A stretch of 57,035 bases of DNA from Terriglobia bacterium (GTDB lineage: Bacteria > Acidobacteriota > Vicinamibacteria > Vicinamibacterales > CAVVIG01), in contig JAIQFX010000050.1 of the NCBI GenBank assembly GCA_020073005.1, forward strand, positions 1-57,035. The letters are read 5' to 3'. How positions within the stretch are numbered: position 1 is the stretch's first letter; the number at the start of each line of letters is the position of its first letter. The position numbers and the translations under genes are program-made. Shown piece after piece: positions 16,471 through 24,251 of this stretch. The notes under the pieces were generated by a model that saw only the letters and a list, made by a program, of their open reading frames with translations, was not told where the DNA came from and did not search any database.

Positions 16471-16974
16471 GTGAACGCCGTCCTTCTCCTCGCGGTTTTC
16501 GGCGCCATGCTGGCCGAAGCCCGCCGCGCATCCCGTAACGAGGGCATGCAGCGCAGTCGCGGCGGTGTCGAGCCGCCGGACGACGTGTACACGATGATGC
16601 GGATCGTGTACCCGGCGGTCTTCCTGGCGATGTTCGCCGAAGGGTTCTGGCGTGGAGCGCCGCCTCTGGCGAATTGGGCCGCGGGCGTGGCATTCCTCGC
16701 CGCGGCCAAATGCCTCAAGTGGTGGGCGATTGCTTCGCTCGGATCGTCCTGGACGTTCCGCGTCATCGTCGTGCCGGGGGCGCCGCTGGTCGCGGGCGGA
16801 CCCTATCGATGGCTGCGGCATCCGAACTACGTCGCCGTCGTCGGCGAACTGGCCGGCGTCGCGATCGCGAACGGCGCGCGGATTGCCGGCCCCCTGTCCC
16901 TCGCCGTCTTCGGCTGGCTGATCTGGCGACGCGTGGCGGTCGAGAATCGGGCGCTGACGACAGCGGCCCGATAG
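16471..16974 (+). CDS. Isoprenylcysteine methyltransferase-family membrane protein
   Basis: This 167-residue membrane protein starts with GTG. It has three or four hydrophobic helices and the signature GGPYRWLRHPNYVAVVGEL (about 110-128), then VENRALTT near the C-terminus. It is shorter than the paralogue at 13133-13813. In alkylresorcinol-type clusters an ICMT-like enzyme, a flavoprotein and a ketosynthase act on one phenolic lipid. The same enzyme types occur here, but the ketosynthase is KAS II-like rather than a type III synthase. The start is 4 bp after the flavoprotein stop. Confidence 0.8.
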   Translation: MNAVLLLAVFGAMLAEARRASRNEGMQRSRGGVEPPDDVYTMMRIVYPAVFLAMFAEGFWRGAPPLANWAAGVAFLAAAKCLKWWAIASLGSSWTFRVIVVPGAPLVAGGPYRWLRHPNYVAVVGELAGVAIANGARIAGPLSLAVFGWLIWRRVAVENRALTTAAR

Positions 16975-17010
16975 GGCCCGCGCGCGTCTAAATCGGCACG
17001 GGTTGCGACC

Positions 17011-17016
17011 TATAAT
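17011..17016 (+). promoter_or_regulatory. Candidate -10 element (TATAAT)
   Basis: A perfect TATAAT lies 9 bp before the ATG of the long operon at 17026. No good -35 is visible. If used, the transcript would be nearly leaderless, which fits the absence of a ribosome-binding site. Confidence 0.4.
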
Positions 17017-17025
17017 ACGAACGCG

Positions 17026-19551
17026 ATGACTCCTTCGCATCGACGCGCCTCCGTCGTTCTCCTGGCCGTCGTGTTGGCCTGTTTCGCGCTGCCGTTGGCC
17101 GGGACCGCGCAGTCGCCGCGCCGTCCCTCGCCGCCGCAGGTCGCCGCGATGCGCGCGCTCATCGAGGGGCGCTACGACGAAGCGGACGCGATGGCGGACA
17201 AGCTCGACGCCCGCGATCCGAACGTCGCCGCGATCAAGGCGCAGGCCGCGATCGCGCGCGGACGCTATGCGCCCGCGGAAGCGCTGCTGCGGCCGGTGGT
17301 CGCGCGCGCGCCGTCGAGCGAAGCGGCGCTGCAACTCGGGCTGCTGCAGCGGATGCTCGGCAAGGCCGACGCCGGCGCGATTCTCCTGCGCGTGGCCGCG
17401 CTCGCCGAGACGAGCGACGATCCGAACGAGCTGGCGCGCGCCGCGCGGGCGCTCCGCGCGCTCGGACGATTCCAGGAGGCGAACGCGGCGTACCGCGACG
17501 CGTCGTCCGCCGCGCCGAACGATCCCGCGATCAACACGGCGTGGGGCGAGCTGTTCCTCGAGAAGTATCAGCGCGCGGAAGCGCTGAAGTCGTTCCAGAT
17601 GGCGCTGCAGGTCGATCCGAAATGGGCGCCGGCGCTGATCGGCTCCGCGCAGGTGCTCGAGGACGAGAATCCGCCGCAGGCCGTCGCGCTCGCGAAGCGC
17701 GCGCTCGAGATCAATCCCTCGTCGGTCGAGACGCAGATCTTCCTCGCGCAGCAGGCCGCGGACGCGGATCATCACGACGAGGCGCGCGCGGCGCTGGAAA
17801 AGGCGCTCGCGGTGAATCCGTCGAGCCTGGACGCGCACGCGCTGCTGGCCGCGCTCGCGTACGTCGACGACAAGGCGCCGGAATTCGACGCCGAGGTCGC
17901 GAAGACGCTCGCGATTGCGCCCGCCTACGGCGAGGTCTATCGCGCGGCCGGCGAGCTGGCCGCGCACAAGTACCGGTTCGACGAAGCCGTCGCGCTGACG
18001 CGCCGCGCGCTGACGATCACGCCCAACGATCCGCGCGCGCTCGCGAATCTCGGACTGCAGCTGCTGCGGACCGGCGACGAGCCCGCCGCGCGCGCCGCGC
18101 TCGAAGCCTCGTTCAAGCTCGACGGCTTCGACGTCACGACGTTCAACCTGCTCGCGATGATGGACACGCTCGACAAATTCGTGACGGTGCGTGACGGCGA
18201 TCTGATCGTCCGCATGAACAAGGACGAAGCGCCAGTGCTGCAGGAGTATGCGATCCCGCTGGCGCACAAGGCGCTCGCCACCTACGCGGCGCGCTACGAA
18301 TTCCAGCCTAAAGGCCCGATCCTGATCGAGATCTTCCCGAAGCACGACGACTTCGCCGTGCGCACGATGGGCCTGCCCGGCATGACCGGCGCGCTCGGCG
18401 TGTGCTTCGGCCGCGTCGTCACGATGGACTCGCCGAAGGCGCGGCCGCCGGGCGAGTTCCAGTGGGAAGCGACGCTGTGGCACGAGCTCGCGCACGTCAT
18501 CACGCTGCAGATGTCGAACCAGCGCATTCCCCGCTGGCTCACCGAAGGCATCTCCGAGTATGAAGAAAAACGCGCGCGGCCCGAATGGCGCCGGGACATG
18601 GACGTCATATTCGCGGGCATGCTCAACCGCGGCGAAGCGATCAAGCTCAGAGACCTGAACGCTGCGTTCCAGAATCCCAAGCTCATTCAGCTGGCGTACT
18701 ACGAAGGCTCGCTCATCGTCGATCATCTGATGGAGGAGTACGGGCAGGCGGCCGTCAACAAGCTGGTGCGCGTGTACGCACAGGGCCTCGACACCGACGC
18801 GGCGCTGAAGGCGACGATCAACAAGGACTTCGGCAGCATGCAGGCCGAGTTCGACAAGTTCCTCGACAGGCAATTCGGCGCGCTGCAGAAGGCCGTGATG
18901 GTGCCGGCCGACGCCGATCTCGTCAAGATGCCGCTGCCGGAGTTGCGCATCCTCGCCGTGGCCAACCCGGGCAGTTATCCCGTCCAGATCGTCTACGGAC
19001 GCGCGCTGCGCAAGGCGGGGCAGACCGACGAAGCGGTGCAGGTGTTCGAGCGCGCGGCGAAGCTCATCCCGATCGCGACCGGCCCCGACAGCCCGCACGC
19101 GCAGCTGGCCGAGATCGCGAACGAGCGCAAGGATCGGACGCGCGCGATCGCGGAGCTGACGTCGCTCGTCGCGGCGGACTTCAACAACGTCGAGGCGGCG
19201 CGCGATCTCGCGGGGCTGCTCAAGCAGGAAAAGGTCACCGACGCGGCGCGGCTGACGCCCGTGTATCAGCGGATCACGGCCGTCGATCCGTTCGATGGCG
19301 AGGCCCACGCGATGCTGGGCCGGCTCGCCATGCAGCGCGACGATGCGGATACGGCCTCGCGTGAATTCCGGGCGGCGGTGTCGCTGGCGCCTGTCGATCG
19401 CGCGCTCGCGCTGACGGATCTGGCCGAGAGCTACTACAAGGGCGGCAAACGCGCCGAGGCCAAGAAGCAGGTGCTCGCCGCGCTCGAAGTCGCGCCGACC
19501 TACGAGCGGGCGCAGGATCTGCTGCTCAAGATCGTCGGAGGCGACCGATGA
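17026..19551 (+). CDS. Secreted TPR protein with peptidase-MA-like (gluzincin) domain
   Basis: This 841-residue exported protein has a signal peptide (1-29, cleaved after GTAQ or nearby). About ten TPR-like helical repeats run from residue 40 to 370. A peptidase-MA-like zinc domain follows with H486-E-L-A-H490 and the third ligand E507 in WLTEGISEYEE. More TPR repeats fill about 630-841. HExxH with a Glu about 17 residues later is the gluzincin pattern. It heads an eight-gene operon with MoxR/BatA-type genes, where it may act in the envelope. It overlaps the DUF4159 gene by 4 bp (ATGA). Confidence 0.85.
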   Translation: MTPSHRRASVVLLAVVLACFALPLAGTAQSPRRPSPPQVAAMRALIEGRYDEADAMADKLDARDPNVAAIKAQAAIARGRYAPAEALLRPVVARAPSSEAALQLGLLQRMLGKADAGAILLRVAALAETSDDPNELARAARALRALGRFQEANAAYRDASSAAPNDPAINTAWGELFLEKYQRAEALKSFQMALQVDPKWAPALIGSAQVLEDENPPQAVALAKRALEINPSSVETQIFLAQQAADADHHDEARAALEKALAVNPSSLDAHALLAALAYVDDKAPEFDAEVAKTLAIAPAYGEVYRAAGELAAHKYRFDEAVALTRRALTITPNDPRALANLGLQLLRTGDEPAARAALEASFKLDGFDVTTFNLLAMMDTLDKFVTVRDGDLIVRMNKDEAPVLQEYAIPLAHKALATYAARYEFQPKGPILIEIFPKHDDFAVRTMGLPGMTGALGVCFGRVVTMDSPKARPPGEFQWEATLWHELAHVITLQMSNQRIPRWLTEGISEYEEKRARPEWRRDMDVIFAGMLNRGEAIKLRDLNAAFQNPKLIQLAYYEGSLIVDHLMEEYGQAAVNKLVRVYAQGLDTDAALKATINKDFGSMQAEFDKFLDRQFGALQKAVMVPADADLVKMPLPELRILAVANPGSYPVQIVYGRALRKAGQTDEAVQVFERAAKLIPIATGPDSPHAQLAEIANERKDRTRAIAELTSLVAADFNNVEAARDLAGLLKQEKVTDAARLTPVYQRITAVDPFDGEAHAMLGRLAMQRDDADTASREFRAAVSLAPVDRALALTDLAESYYKGGKRAEAKKQVLAALEVAPTYERAQDLLLKIVGGDR

Positions 19552-20402
19552 CAGACGAGGTCCGCCTGAAGGCGGACGCCACGACGCCCGTACGTGGTGT
19601 CCGGCTTCAGCCGGACCGTGTGAGGCTCGCGGCGCTGGCGCTGGCCGTCGTGACGCTCGTGCCGATCCTGCAGCCGCGCGTCGCCGACGCGCAGCTGCCG
19701 GCGACAGCCGACGATCGCTACGCCGGCCTGCAGTGGCGCTTCGTCCGGATTCGCTATCACTACACGACCGAGGGCACGCGCGAGCAATACGATTTCGCGG
19801 GCGAGCCGTGGTACATCGATGCCCCGGCGGCGGAGCAGAACCTGTCGCGCCGCGTGAAAACGGCGACGGCGATTCAGGCCGAAGATCCGATCGTCCTGAC
19901 GCTCGATGACAAGCGGCTCTTCCAGTATCCGTGGATCTACTTCGTCGAGCCGGGCAACCTCAAGATGCACGACAGCGACGTCGCGATCCTGCGCGAATTT
20001 CTCCTGCGCGGCGGCACCGCGACCTTCGACGATTTTCACGGCCCGTTCGAATGGGACAACCTCGTGCGCGAGCTGAAGCGCGTATTTCCCGACCGCGAGA
20101 TCGTCGAGGTGCCCAAGGATCATCCGGTCTTCAGCTGCTTCTACAAAATCGACAGCTATCCGCAGGTGGCCGGCCTCGGATCGTTTCTCTCCGGGCGCAG
20201 CTGGGAGAAGGGCGGTGTCGTCCCGCACCTGCGCACGATTCTCGACGACCACGGCCGGCCGATGGTGTTCATCAACTGGAACACCGACATGGGCGACGGC
20301 TGGGAGTGGTCCAACGCCGAGGAATATCCCGGCTACATCAAGTACACCGCGATGGCGTACCGCATGGCGATCAACGAGATCACTTATGCGCTCACGCATT
20401 AG
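19548..20402 (+). CDS. DUF4159-family protein
   Basis: This 284-residue protein belongs to a family regularly next to MoxR and vWA genes. The conserved core (about 60-284) includes RFVRIRYHYTTEGT, YPWIYFVEPGNL, FLLRGGTATFDDFHGP and a C-terminal MAYRMAINEITYALTH. The layout suggests a periplasmic, GATase-like fold; no catalytic role is established. A hydrophobic signal-like segment (about 26-44, ending VADAQ) follows an unusual N-terminus. Residues 5-23 are encoded by two REP-like palindromes (VRLKADATT...VRLQPDR). Its stop codon lies inside the ribosome-binding site of moxR. Confidence 0.8.
   Translation: MTDEVRLKADATTPVRGVRLQPDRVRLAALALAVVTLVPILQPRVADAQLPATADDRYAGLQWRFVRIRYHYTTEGTREQYDFAGEPWYIDAPAAEQNLSRRVKTATAIQAEDPIVLTLDDKRLFQYPWIYFVEPGNLKMHDSDVAILREFLLRGGTATFDDFHGPFEWDNLVRELKRVFPDREIVEVPKDHPVFSCFYKIDSYPQVAGLGSFLSGRSWEKGGVVPHLRTILDDHGRPMVFINWNTDMGDGWEWSNAEEYPGYIKYTAMAYRMAINEITYALTH
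19560..19616. repeat. REP-like palindrome pair inside the DUF4159 start region
   Basis: GTCCGCCTGAAGGCGGAC (19560-19577) and GTCCGGCTTCAGCCGGAC (19599-19616) are each perfect 8-bp stems with 2-nt loops, 21 bp apart. They are translated in frame between the start codon and the signal segment. Translated relatives of this unit (VRLKPDTT-like) recur in Acidobacteriota proteins, from memory. Confidence 0.8.
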
Positions 20403-20411
20403 GAGTTTCCC

Positions 20412-21428
20412 TTGGACGGAGTTGCACCGGCCGCCGCGGCGCCTCAGGACAATGTCGAGAAAGTCGCTGCGGGCCGCGAACGGATTCTCGCCGAGCTGCG
20501 CAAGGTCATCGTCGGACAGGACGACGTCGTCGAGCAGGTGCTCATCGCGCTGTTCACGGGCGGCCACTGCCTGATCACCGGCGTCCCGGGCCTCGCGAAG
20601 ACGCTGCTCATCAAGACGCTCGCCGACATCCTCGATCTCGACTTCAAGCGGATCCAGTTCACGCCGGATCTGATGCCGTCGGACATCACGGGCACCGAGA
20701 TCCTCGACGAGGAGCAGGGCACGCGGCGCCTGCGCTTCGTCAAGGGGCCGATCTTCGCGCAGATCATCCTCGCCGATGAGATCAACCGCACGCCGCCGAA
20801 GACGCAGGCGGCGCTGCTCGAGGCGATGCAGGAGTATCACGTCACGGCCGCGGGCCGGACCTATCCGCTCGAGCGCCCGTTCTTCGTGCTCGCGACGCAG
20901 AACCCGATCGAGCTCGAAGGCACGTACCCGCTGCCGGAAGCGCAGCTCGATCGCTTCATGTTCAACGTCGTCATCCGGTACTTGAATGAAGACGACGAGG
21001 TCACCGTCGTCACGCAGACGACCGGCGCCGATCGGCCGGTGCCGCAGCGCGTGCTGAACGGCCCCGACATCCTGCAGTTTCAGGACCTCTCGCGGCAGGT
21101 GGTGGTTGCCGAGGAGATCGCGCGGTACACCGTGCGGCTCGTGGCGGCGTCGCGGCCGGGCCAGGAGGGCGCGCCCGAGTTCATCGACAAATGGGTGAAG
21201 TGGGGCGCCGGGCTGCGCGGATCGCAGGCGCTGGTCCGCGGCGCGAAGGCGCGCGCGCTGATGCACGGCCGCTATCACATTTCGGTCAAGGACATTCAGG
21301 CGCTCGCGAAGCCGATCCTCCGCCACCGGATCATGACCAACTTCTACGCCGAGTCGGAGCGCATCACGCCCGACACGATCATCGACCGCCTGATCGAAAC
21401 CGTCCCCGTGCCCAGAAGCGGAATGTAG
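20412..21428 (+). CDS. MoxR-family AAA+ ATPase
   Basis: This 338-residue AAA+ chaperone-like ATPase has Walker A GVPGLAKT (57-64), Walker B IILADE (118-123), sensor-1 region ATQNPIELEGTYPLPEAQLDR and a helical lid. MoxR proteins assist maturation of complexes together with vWA-domain partners, here probably the DUF58, BatA-like and vWA products of the same operon. The start is TTG at 20412, supported by AGGAG at 20401-20405 with 6-bp spacing; that site overlaps the previous stop codon. Confidence 0.92.
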   Translation: MDGVAPAAAAPQDNVEKVAAGRERILAELRKVIVGQDDVVEQVLIALFTGGHCLITGVPGLAKTLLIKTLADILDLDFKRIQFTPDLMPSDITGTEILDEEQGTRRLRFVKGPIFAQIILADEINRTPPKTQAALLEAMQEYHVTAAGRTYPLERPFFVLATQNPIELEGTYPLPEAQLDRFMFNVVIRYLNEDDEVTVVTQTTGADRPVPQRVLNGPDILQFQDLSRQVVVAEEIARYTVRLVAASRPGQEGAPEFIDKWVKWGAGLRGSQALVRGAKARALMHGRYHISVKDIQALAKPILRHRIMTNFYAESERITPDTIIDRLIETVPVPRSGM

Positions 21429-21430
21429 CC

Positions 21431-22336
21431 GTGCCCTGGACCGCGCACGATCGCCCGTTTCTCGATCCGGCGGTGGTGGCCCGACTCGGGACGCTCGAGC
21501 TGAAGGCGCGGACGATCGTCGAAGGGTTCCTCTCGGGCCTGCACCGCAGTCCGTTCAAAGGCTTCAGCGTCGAGTTCGCCGAGTACCGCCAGTACATTCC
21601 GGGCGACGATCTGTCCACGATCGACTGGAAGGTCTACGCGCGCAGCGATCGGTATTACGTCAAGAAGTTCGAGGAGGAGACGAACCTCGACTGCCACCTG
21701 ATGCTCGACGTCAGCGGCTCGATGGAGTACGGCTCGCATCACGGCATGAACAAATTCGAGTACGGCGCGTGCCTCGCCGCCTCGCTCGGCTACCTGATGA
21801 ACCGGCAGCGTGACGCCGTCGGGCTGACGGCGTTCGACGAGAACATCGTCGCGATGCAGCCGGCGAGCTCGAGGCCGGGGAACCTGCGCGGCCTGCTCCT
21901 CACGCTGGACCGCCTGAAGCCGGGCCGCCAGACCAACGTCTCGAAACCGCTGCATCAGCTCGCGGACTCGTTGACCAAACGCGGCATGGTCGTGCTGATC
22001 TCCGATCTGCTCGACGATGCCGACGCCGTGATTCGGGGATTGAGGCACTTTCAGTACCGCGGGACCGACGTCCTCGTCTTCCACGTGCTGGATCCCGACG
22101 AGATCGATTTCCCGTTCGATCGCGCCACGCGCTTCGAGGATCTGGAGACGAACGAGGAAATCATGGCGGTGCCCGGAGCCGTCCGCGATCACTACCGGAA
22201 GACGATCGATTCGATGATCGAGCGCTACCGCCGCGAGCTCGGCGCCGCCGGCATCGACTACCAGCTGCTCAACACGAAGGATCCGCTCGAGCTGGCGCTG
22301 CTGTCGTACCTCTCCATGCGTTCGAGAGTGATGTGA
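21431..22336 (+). CDS. DUF58 (vWA-like) protein
   Basis: This 301-residue cytoplasmic protein is the usual partner of MoxR. The DUF58 signature SVEFAEYRQYIPGDDLSTID (about 46-65) is followed by a vWA-like domain with MIDAS residues in DVSGSM. The start is taken as GTG at 21431, 2 bp after the moxR stop, because a longer in-frame opening would overlap moxR by 240 bp. Two bases separate it from the BatA-like gene. Confidence 0.9.
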   Translation: MPWTAHDRPFLDPAVVARLGTLELKARTIVEGFLSGLHRSPFKGFSVEFAEYRQYIPGDDLSTIDWKVYARSDRYYVKKFEEETNLDCHLMLDVSGSMEYGSHHGMNKFEYGACLAASLGYLMNRQRDAVGLTAFDENIVAMQPASSRPGNLRGLLLTLDRLKPGRQTNVSKPLHQLADSLTKRGMVVLISDLLDDADAVIRGLRHFQYRGTDVLVFHVLDPDEIDFPFDRATRFEDLETNEEIMAVPGAVRDHYRKTIDSMIERYRRELGAAGIDYQLLNTKDPLELALLSYLSMRSRVM

Positions 22337-22337
22337 G

Positions 22338-24251
22338 ATGTCGTTTCTAGCGCCGTGGTTTCTCGCCGGCTCGATCGCGGCTGCCATTCCGCTCGTCCTG
22401 CACCTCTTGAAGCGGGAGCCGGAGCCGCGCGTGCGATTCGCGGCCGTGCGATGGCTCAAGCAGGCGCCAGTCGAGCATACGGAGAAGCGTCACCTGCGCG
22501 AGCTGCTGCTGCTCGCGCTCCGCGTCGCGGCGCTGGCGCTGCTCGCGCTGGCGTTCGCGCGGCCGTTCTTCCCGTCGGGCGCGGCTGCCGGCGCGTCCGC
22601 CGTCACGATGATTGCAATCGACACGTCGTACAGCATGTCCGGCCCCGGCCGCATCGAGCGCGCGCGGCAGCTCGCGAAGGAAGCGCTCGCTCGTGTCCCG
22701 AGCGGCGATCTCGTCGGTCTCATCGCCTTTTCGGACGAGGCCGAGACGCTGATGACGCCCGGAGGCGACCGTGTGTTGACGACGGCCACGATCGATCGCG
22801 TGACCGCCGGGTTCGGCGCGACGCGGTACCGTGCGGCGCTCTCGGCCGCGTCTCCACACCTGACCGGCGGCCGCGGCACGATCGTCGTCGTCACCGATCT
22901 GCAGGAAAGCGGATGGGACGCCGGCGATCGCGCGTCGATTCCCGAGGGCGCGAAGATCGAAGTCGCTGACGTCGGCGCCGCGCCGCCCAATCTCGCGGTG
23001 ACCGCCGTGCGGCCGCTCGCCGATCGCGTGGTCGCCACCATCCGCAACGCCGGACCGCGTCCGCGCGACGCGCGCGTGCATCTCGCGATCGACAACCGCG
23101 CGGCCGGCGACGCGACGACGACGGTGGCGCCCAATCAATCGGCGGACGTGACGTTCGCCGGGACGCCGCGCGGCGCAGCGGCCGCCGTCACCGTCGAGGA
23201 TCCAGGCGGCTTGCCGGCCGACAACGTCCGTTACGCCGTGCTCGGCGGCACCGCGCAACCCACCGTTCTCGTCGTCACTGGCAGCGGCGACATCGGGCGC
23301 GAAGCGTTCTACGTGCAGCAGGCGCTGGCGGCCGGCGGGGCGCCGGGACAGGGATACCGCGCGGTCGGGATCAGCGCGGCGCAGTTGTCGTCGCTCGCCG
23401 GCGGCGCTGGACGTCCTGGCAGCGAGACTCGGCTCGATGAAAACGCCGCCGTGTTGCTGCTGTCGACGCGCGGGCTCGAGCGGCGCGGCCGGGAAGCGCT
23501 CGCCGCGTACACGCAGCAGGGCGGCGGACTCTTCGTCGCCGCCGGTCCCGACGTCGACGGCGACGTGGCGAGCGACGTCATCGGCGGCGCCTCGACGCTG
23601 CGGATCGTCAAGGACGAAAGCGTCAGACAGACGGCGCGCACGCTGGCGCCGGCCGACAGCCGGCATCCCGTGTTTCAGCCGTTCGTCGGCACGGCGGCGA
23701 CGCTCGGTCTCGTGACGTTTCAGACCGTCGCGCGCATCAGCGGCGACGGCTGTCAGACGCTCGCCCGCTTCACGACGGGCGAGACGGCGATGCTCGAGTG
23801 TCCGGCCGGCGACGGCCGCGCGCTCGTGCTGGCGTCGGACCTCGACAACCGCTGGAATGACTTCCCGCGCCGCGCGACCTTCGTTCCGTTCCTGCATGAA
23901 GTCGTCCGCTATCTCGCGAGCGCGCATCCGCGCGCGACCGAGTACCTTGTCGGCGAAGCGCCCGCGGGCGTCGCGCGCGTTCCGGGCGTCGTGAGCGTCG
24001 CCGACGCCACGAGGCCGGCCGCGCCGCCGCGGCGCGTCGCGGTCAACGTCGATCCCCGCGAAGCCGACGCCGCGCGCATCACGACGGAGGAGTTTCAGGC
24101 GGCGGTGACGCGGCTCAAGCCGGTGCCGGGCGCGGCGGCGCGCGTTGAAGCGCGGCAGGACGAGGACCGCCAGCATCTGTGGCAGTACGCGCTGGCGCTG
24201 ATGGTCGTGATGCTCGCGGTTGAAGGGTTCGTCGCAAGCCGGACGGCGTGA
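22338..24251 (+). CDS. BatA-like membrane protein with vWA domain
   Basis: This is a 637-residue membrane protein. Two N-terminal helices (about 5-22 and 55-73) flank the BatA motif VLHLLKREPEPRVRFAAVRWL. A vWA domain follows (about 88-190) with an incomplete-looking MIDAS, D95-T-S-Y-S. The middle is beta-rich and then GATase-like (VLVVTGSGDIGREAFYVQQAL). A final helix (about 614-634) anchors the C-terminus. It probably works with the MoxR ATPase on an envelope complex. It overlaps the next gene by 4 bp (GTGA). Confidence 0.87.
   Translation: MSFLAPWFLAGSIAAAIPLVLHLLKREPEPRVRFAAVRWLKQAPVEHTEKRHLRELLLLALRVAALALLALAFARPFFPSGAAAGASAVTMIAIDTSYSMSGPGRIERARQLAKEALARVPSGDLVGLIAFSDEAETLMTPGGDRVLTTATIDRVTAGFGATRYRAALSAASPHLTGGRGTIVVVTDLQESGWDAGDRASIPEGAKIEVADVGAAPPNLAVTAVRPLADRVVATIRNAGPRPRDARVHLAIDNRAAGDATTTVAPNQSADVTFAGTPRGAAAAVTVEDPGGLPADNVRYAVLGGTAQPTVLVVTGSGDIGREAFYVQQALAAGGAPGQGYRAVGISAAQLSSLAGGAGRPGSETRLDENAAVLLLSTRGLERRGREALAAYTQQGGGLFVAAGPDVDGDVASDVIGGASTLRIVKDESVRQTARTLAPADSRHPVFQPFVGTAATLGLVTFQTVARISGDGCQTLARFTTGETAMLECPAGDGRALVLASDLDNRWNDFPRRATFVPFLHEVVRYLASAHPRATEYLVGEAPAGVARVPGVVSVADATRPAAPPRRVAVNVDPREADAARITTEEFQAAVTRLKPVPGAAARVEARQDEDRQHLWQYALALMVVMLAVEGFVASRTA

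Noticed and set aside
16333-19308. 991-codon minus-strand open frame
   Set aside because: Shadow of the TPR-gluzincin gene caused by high GC at third positions.
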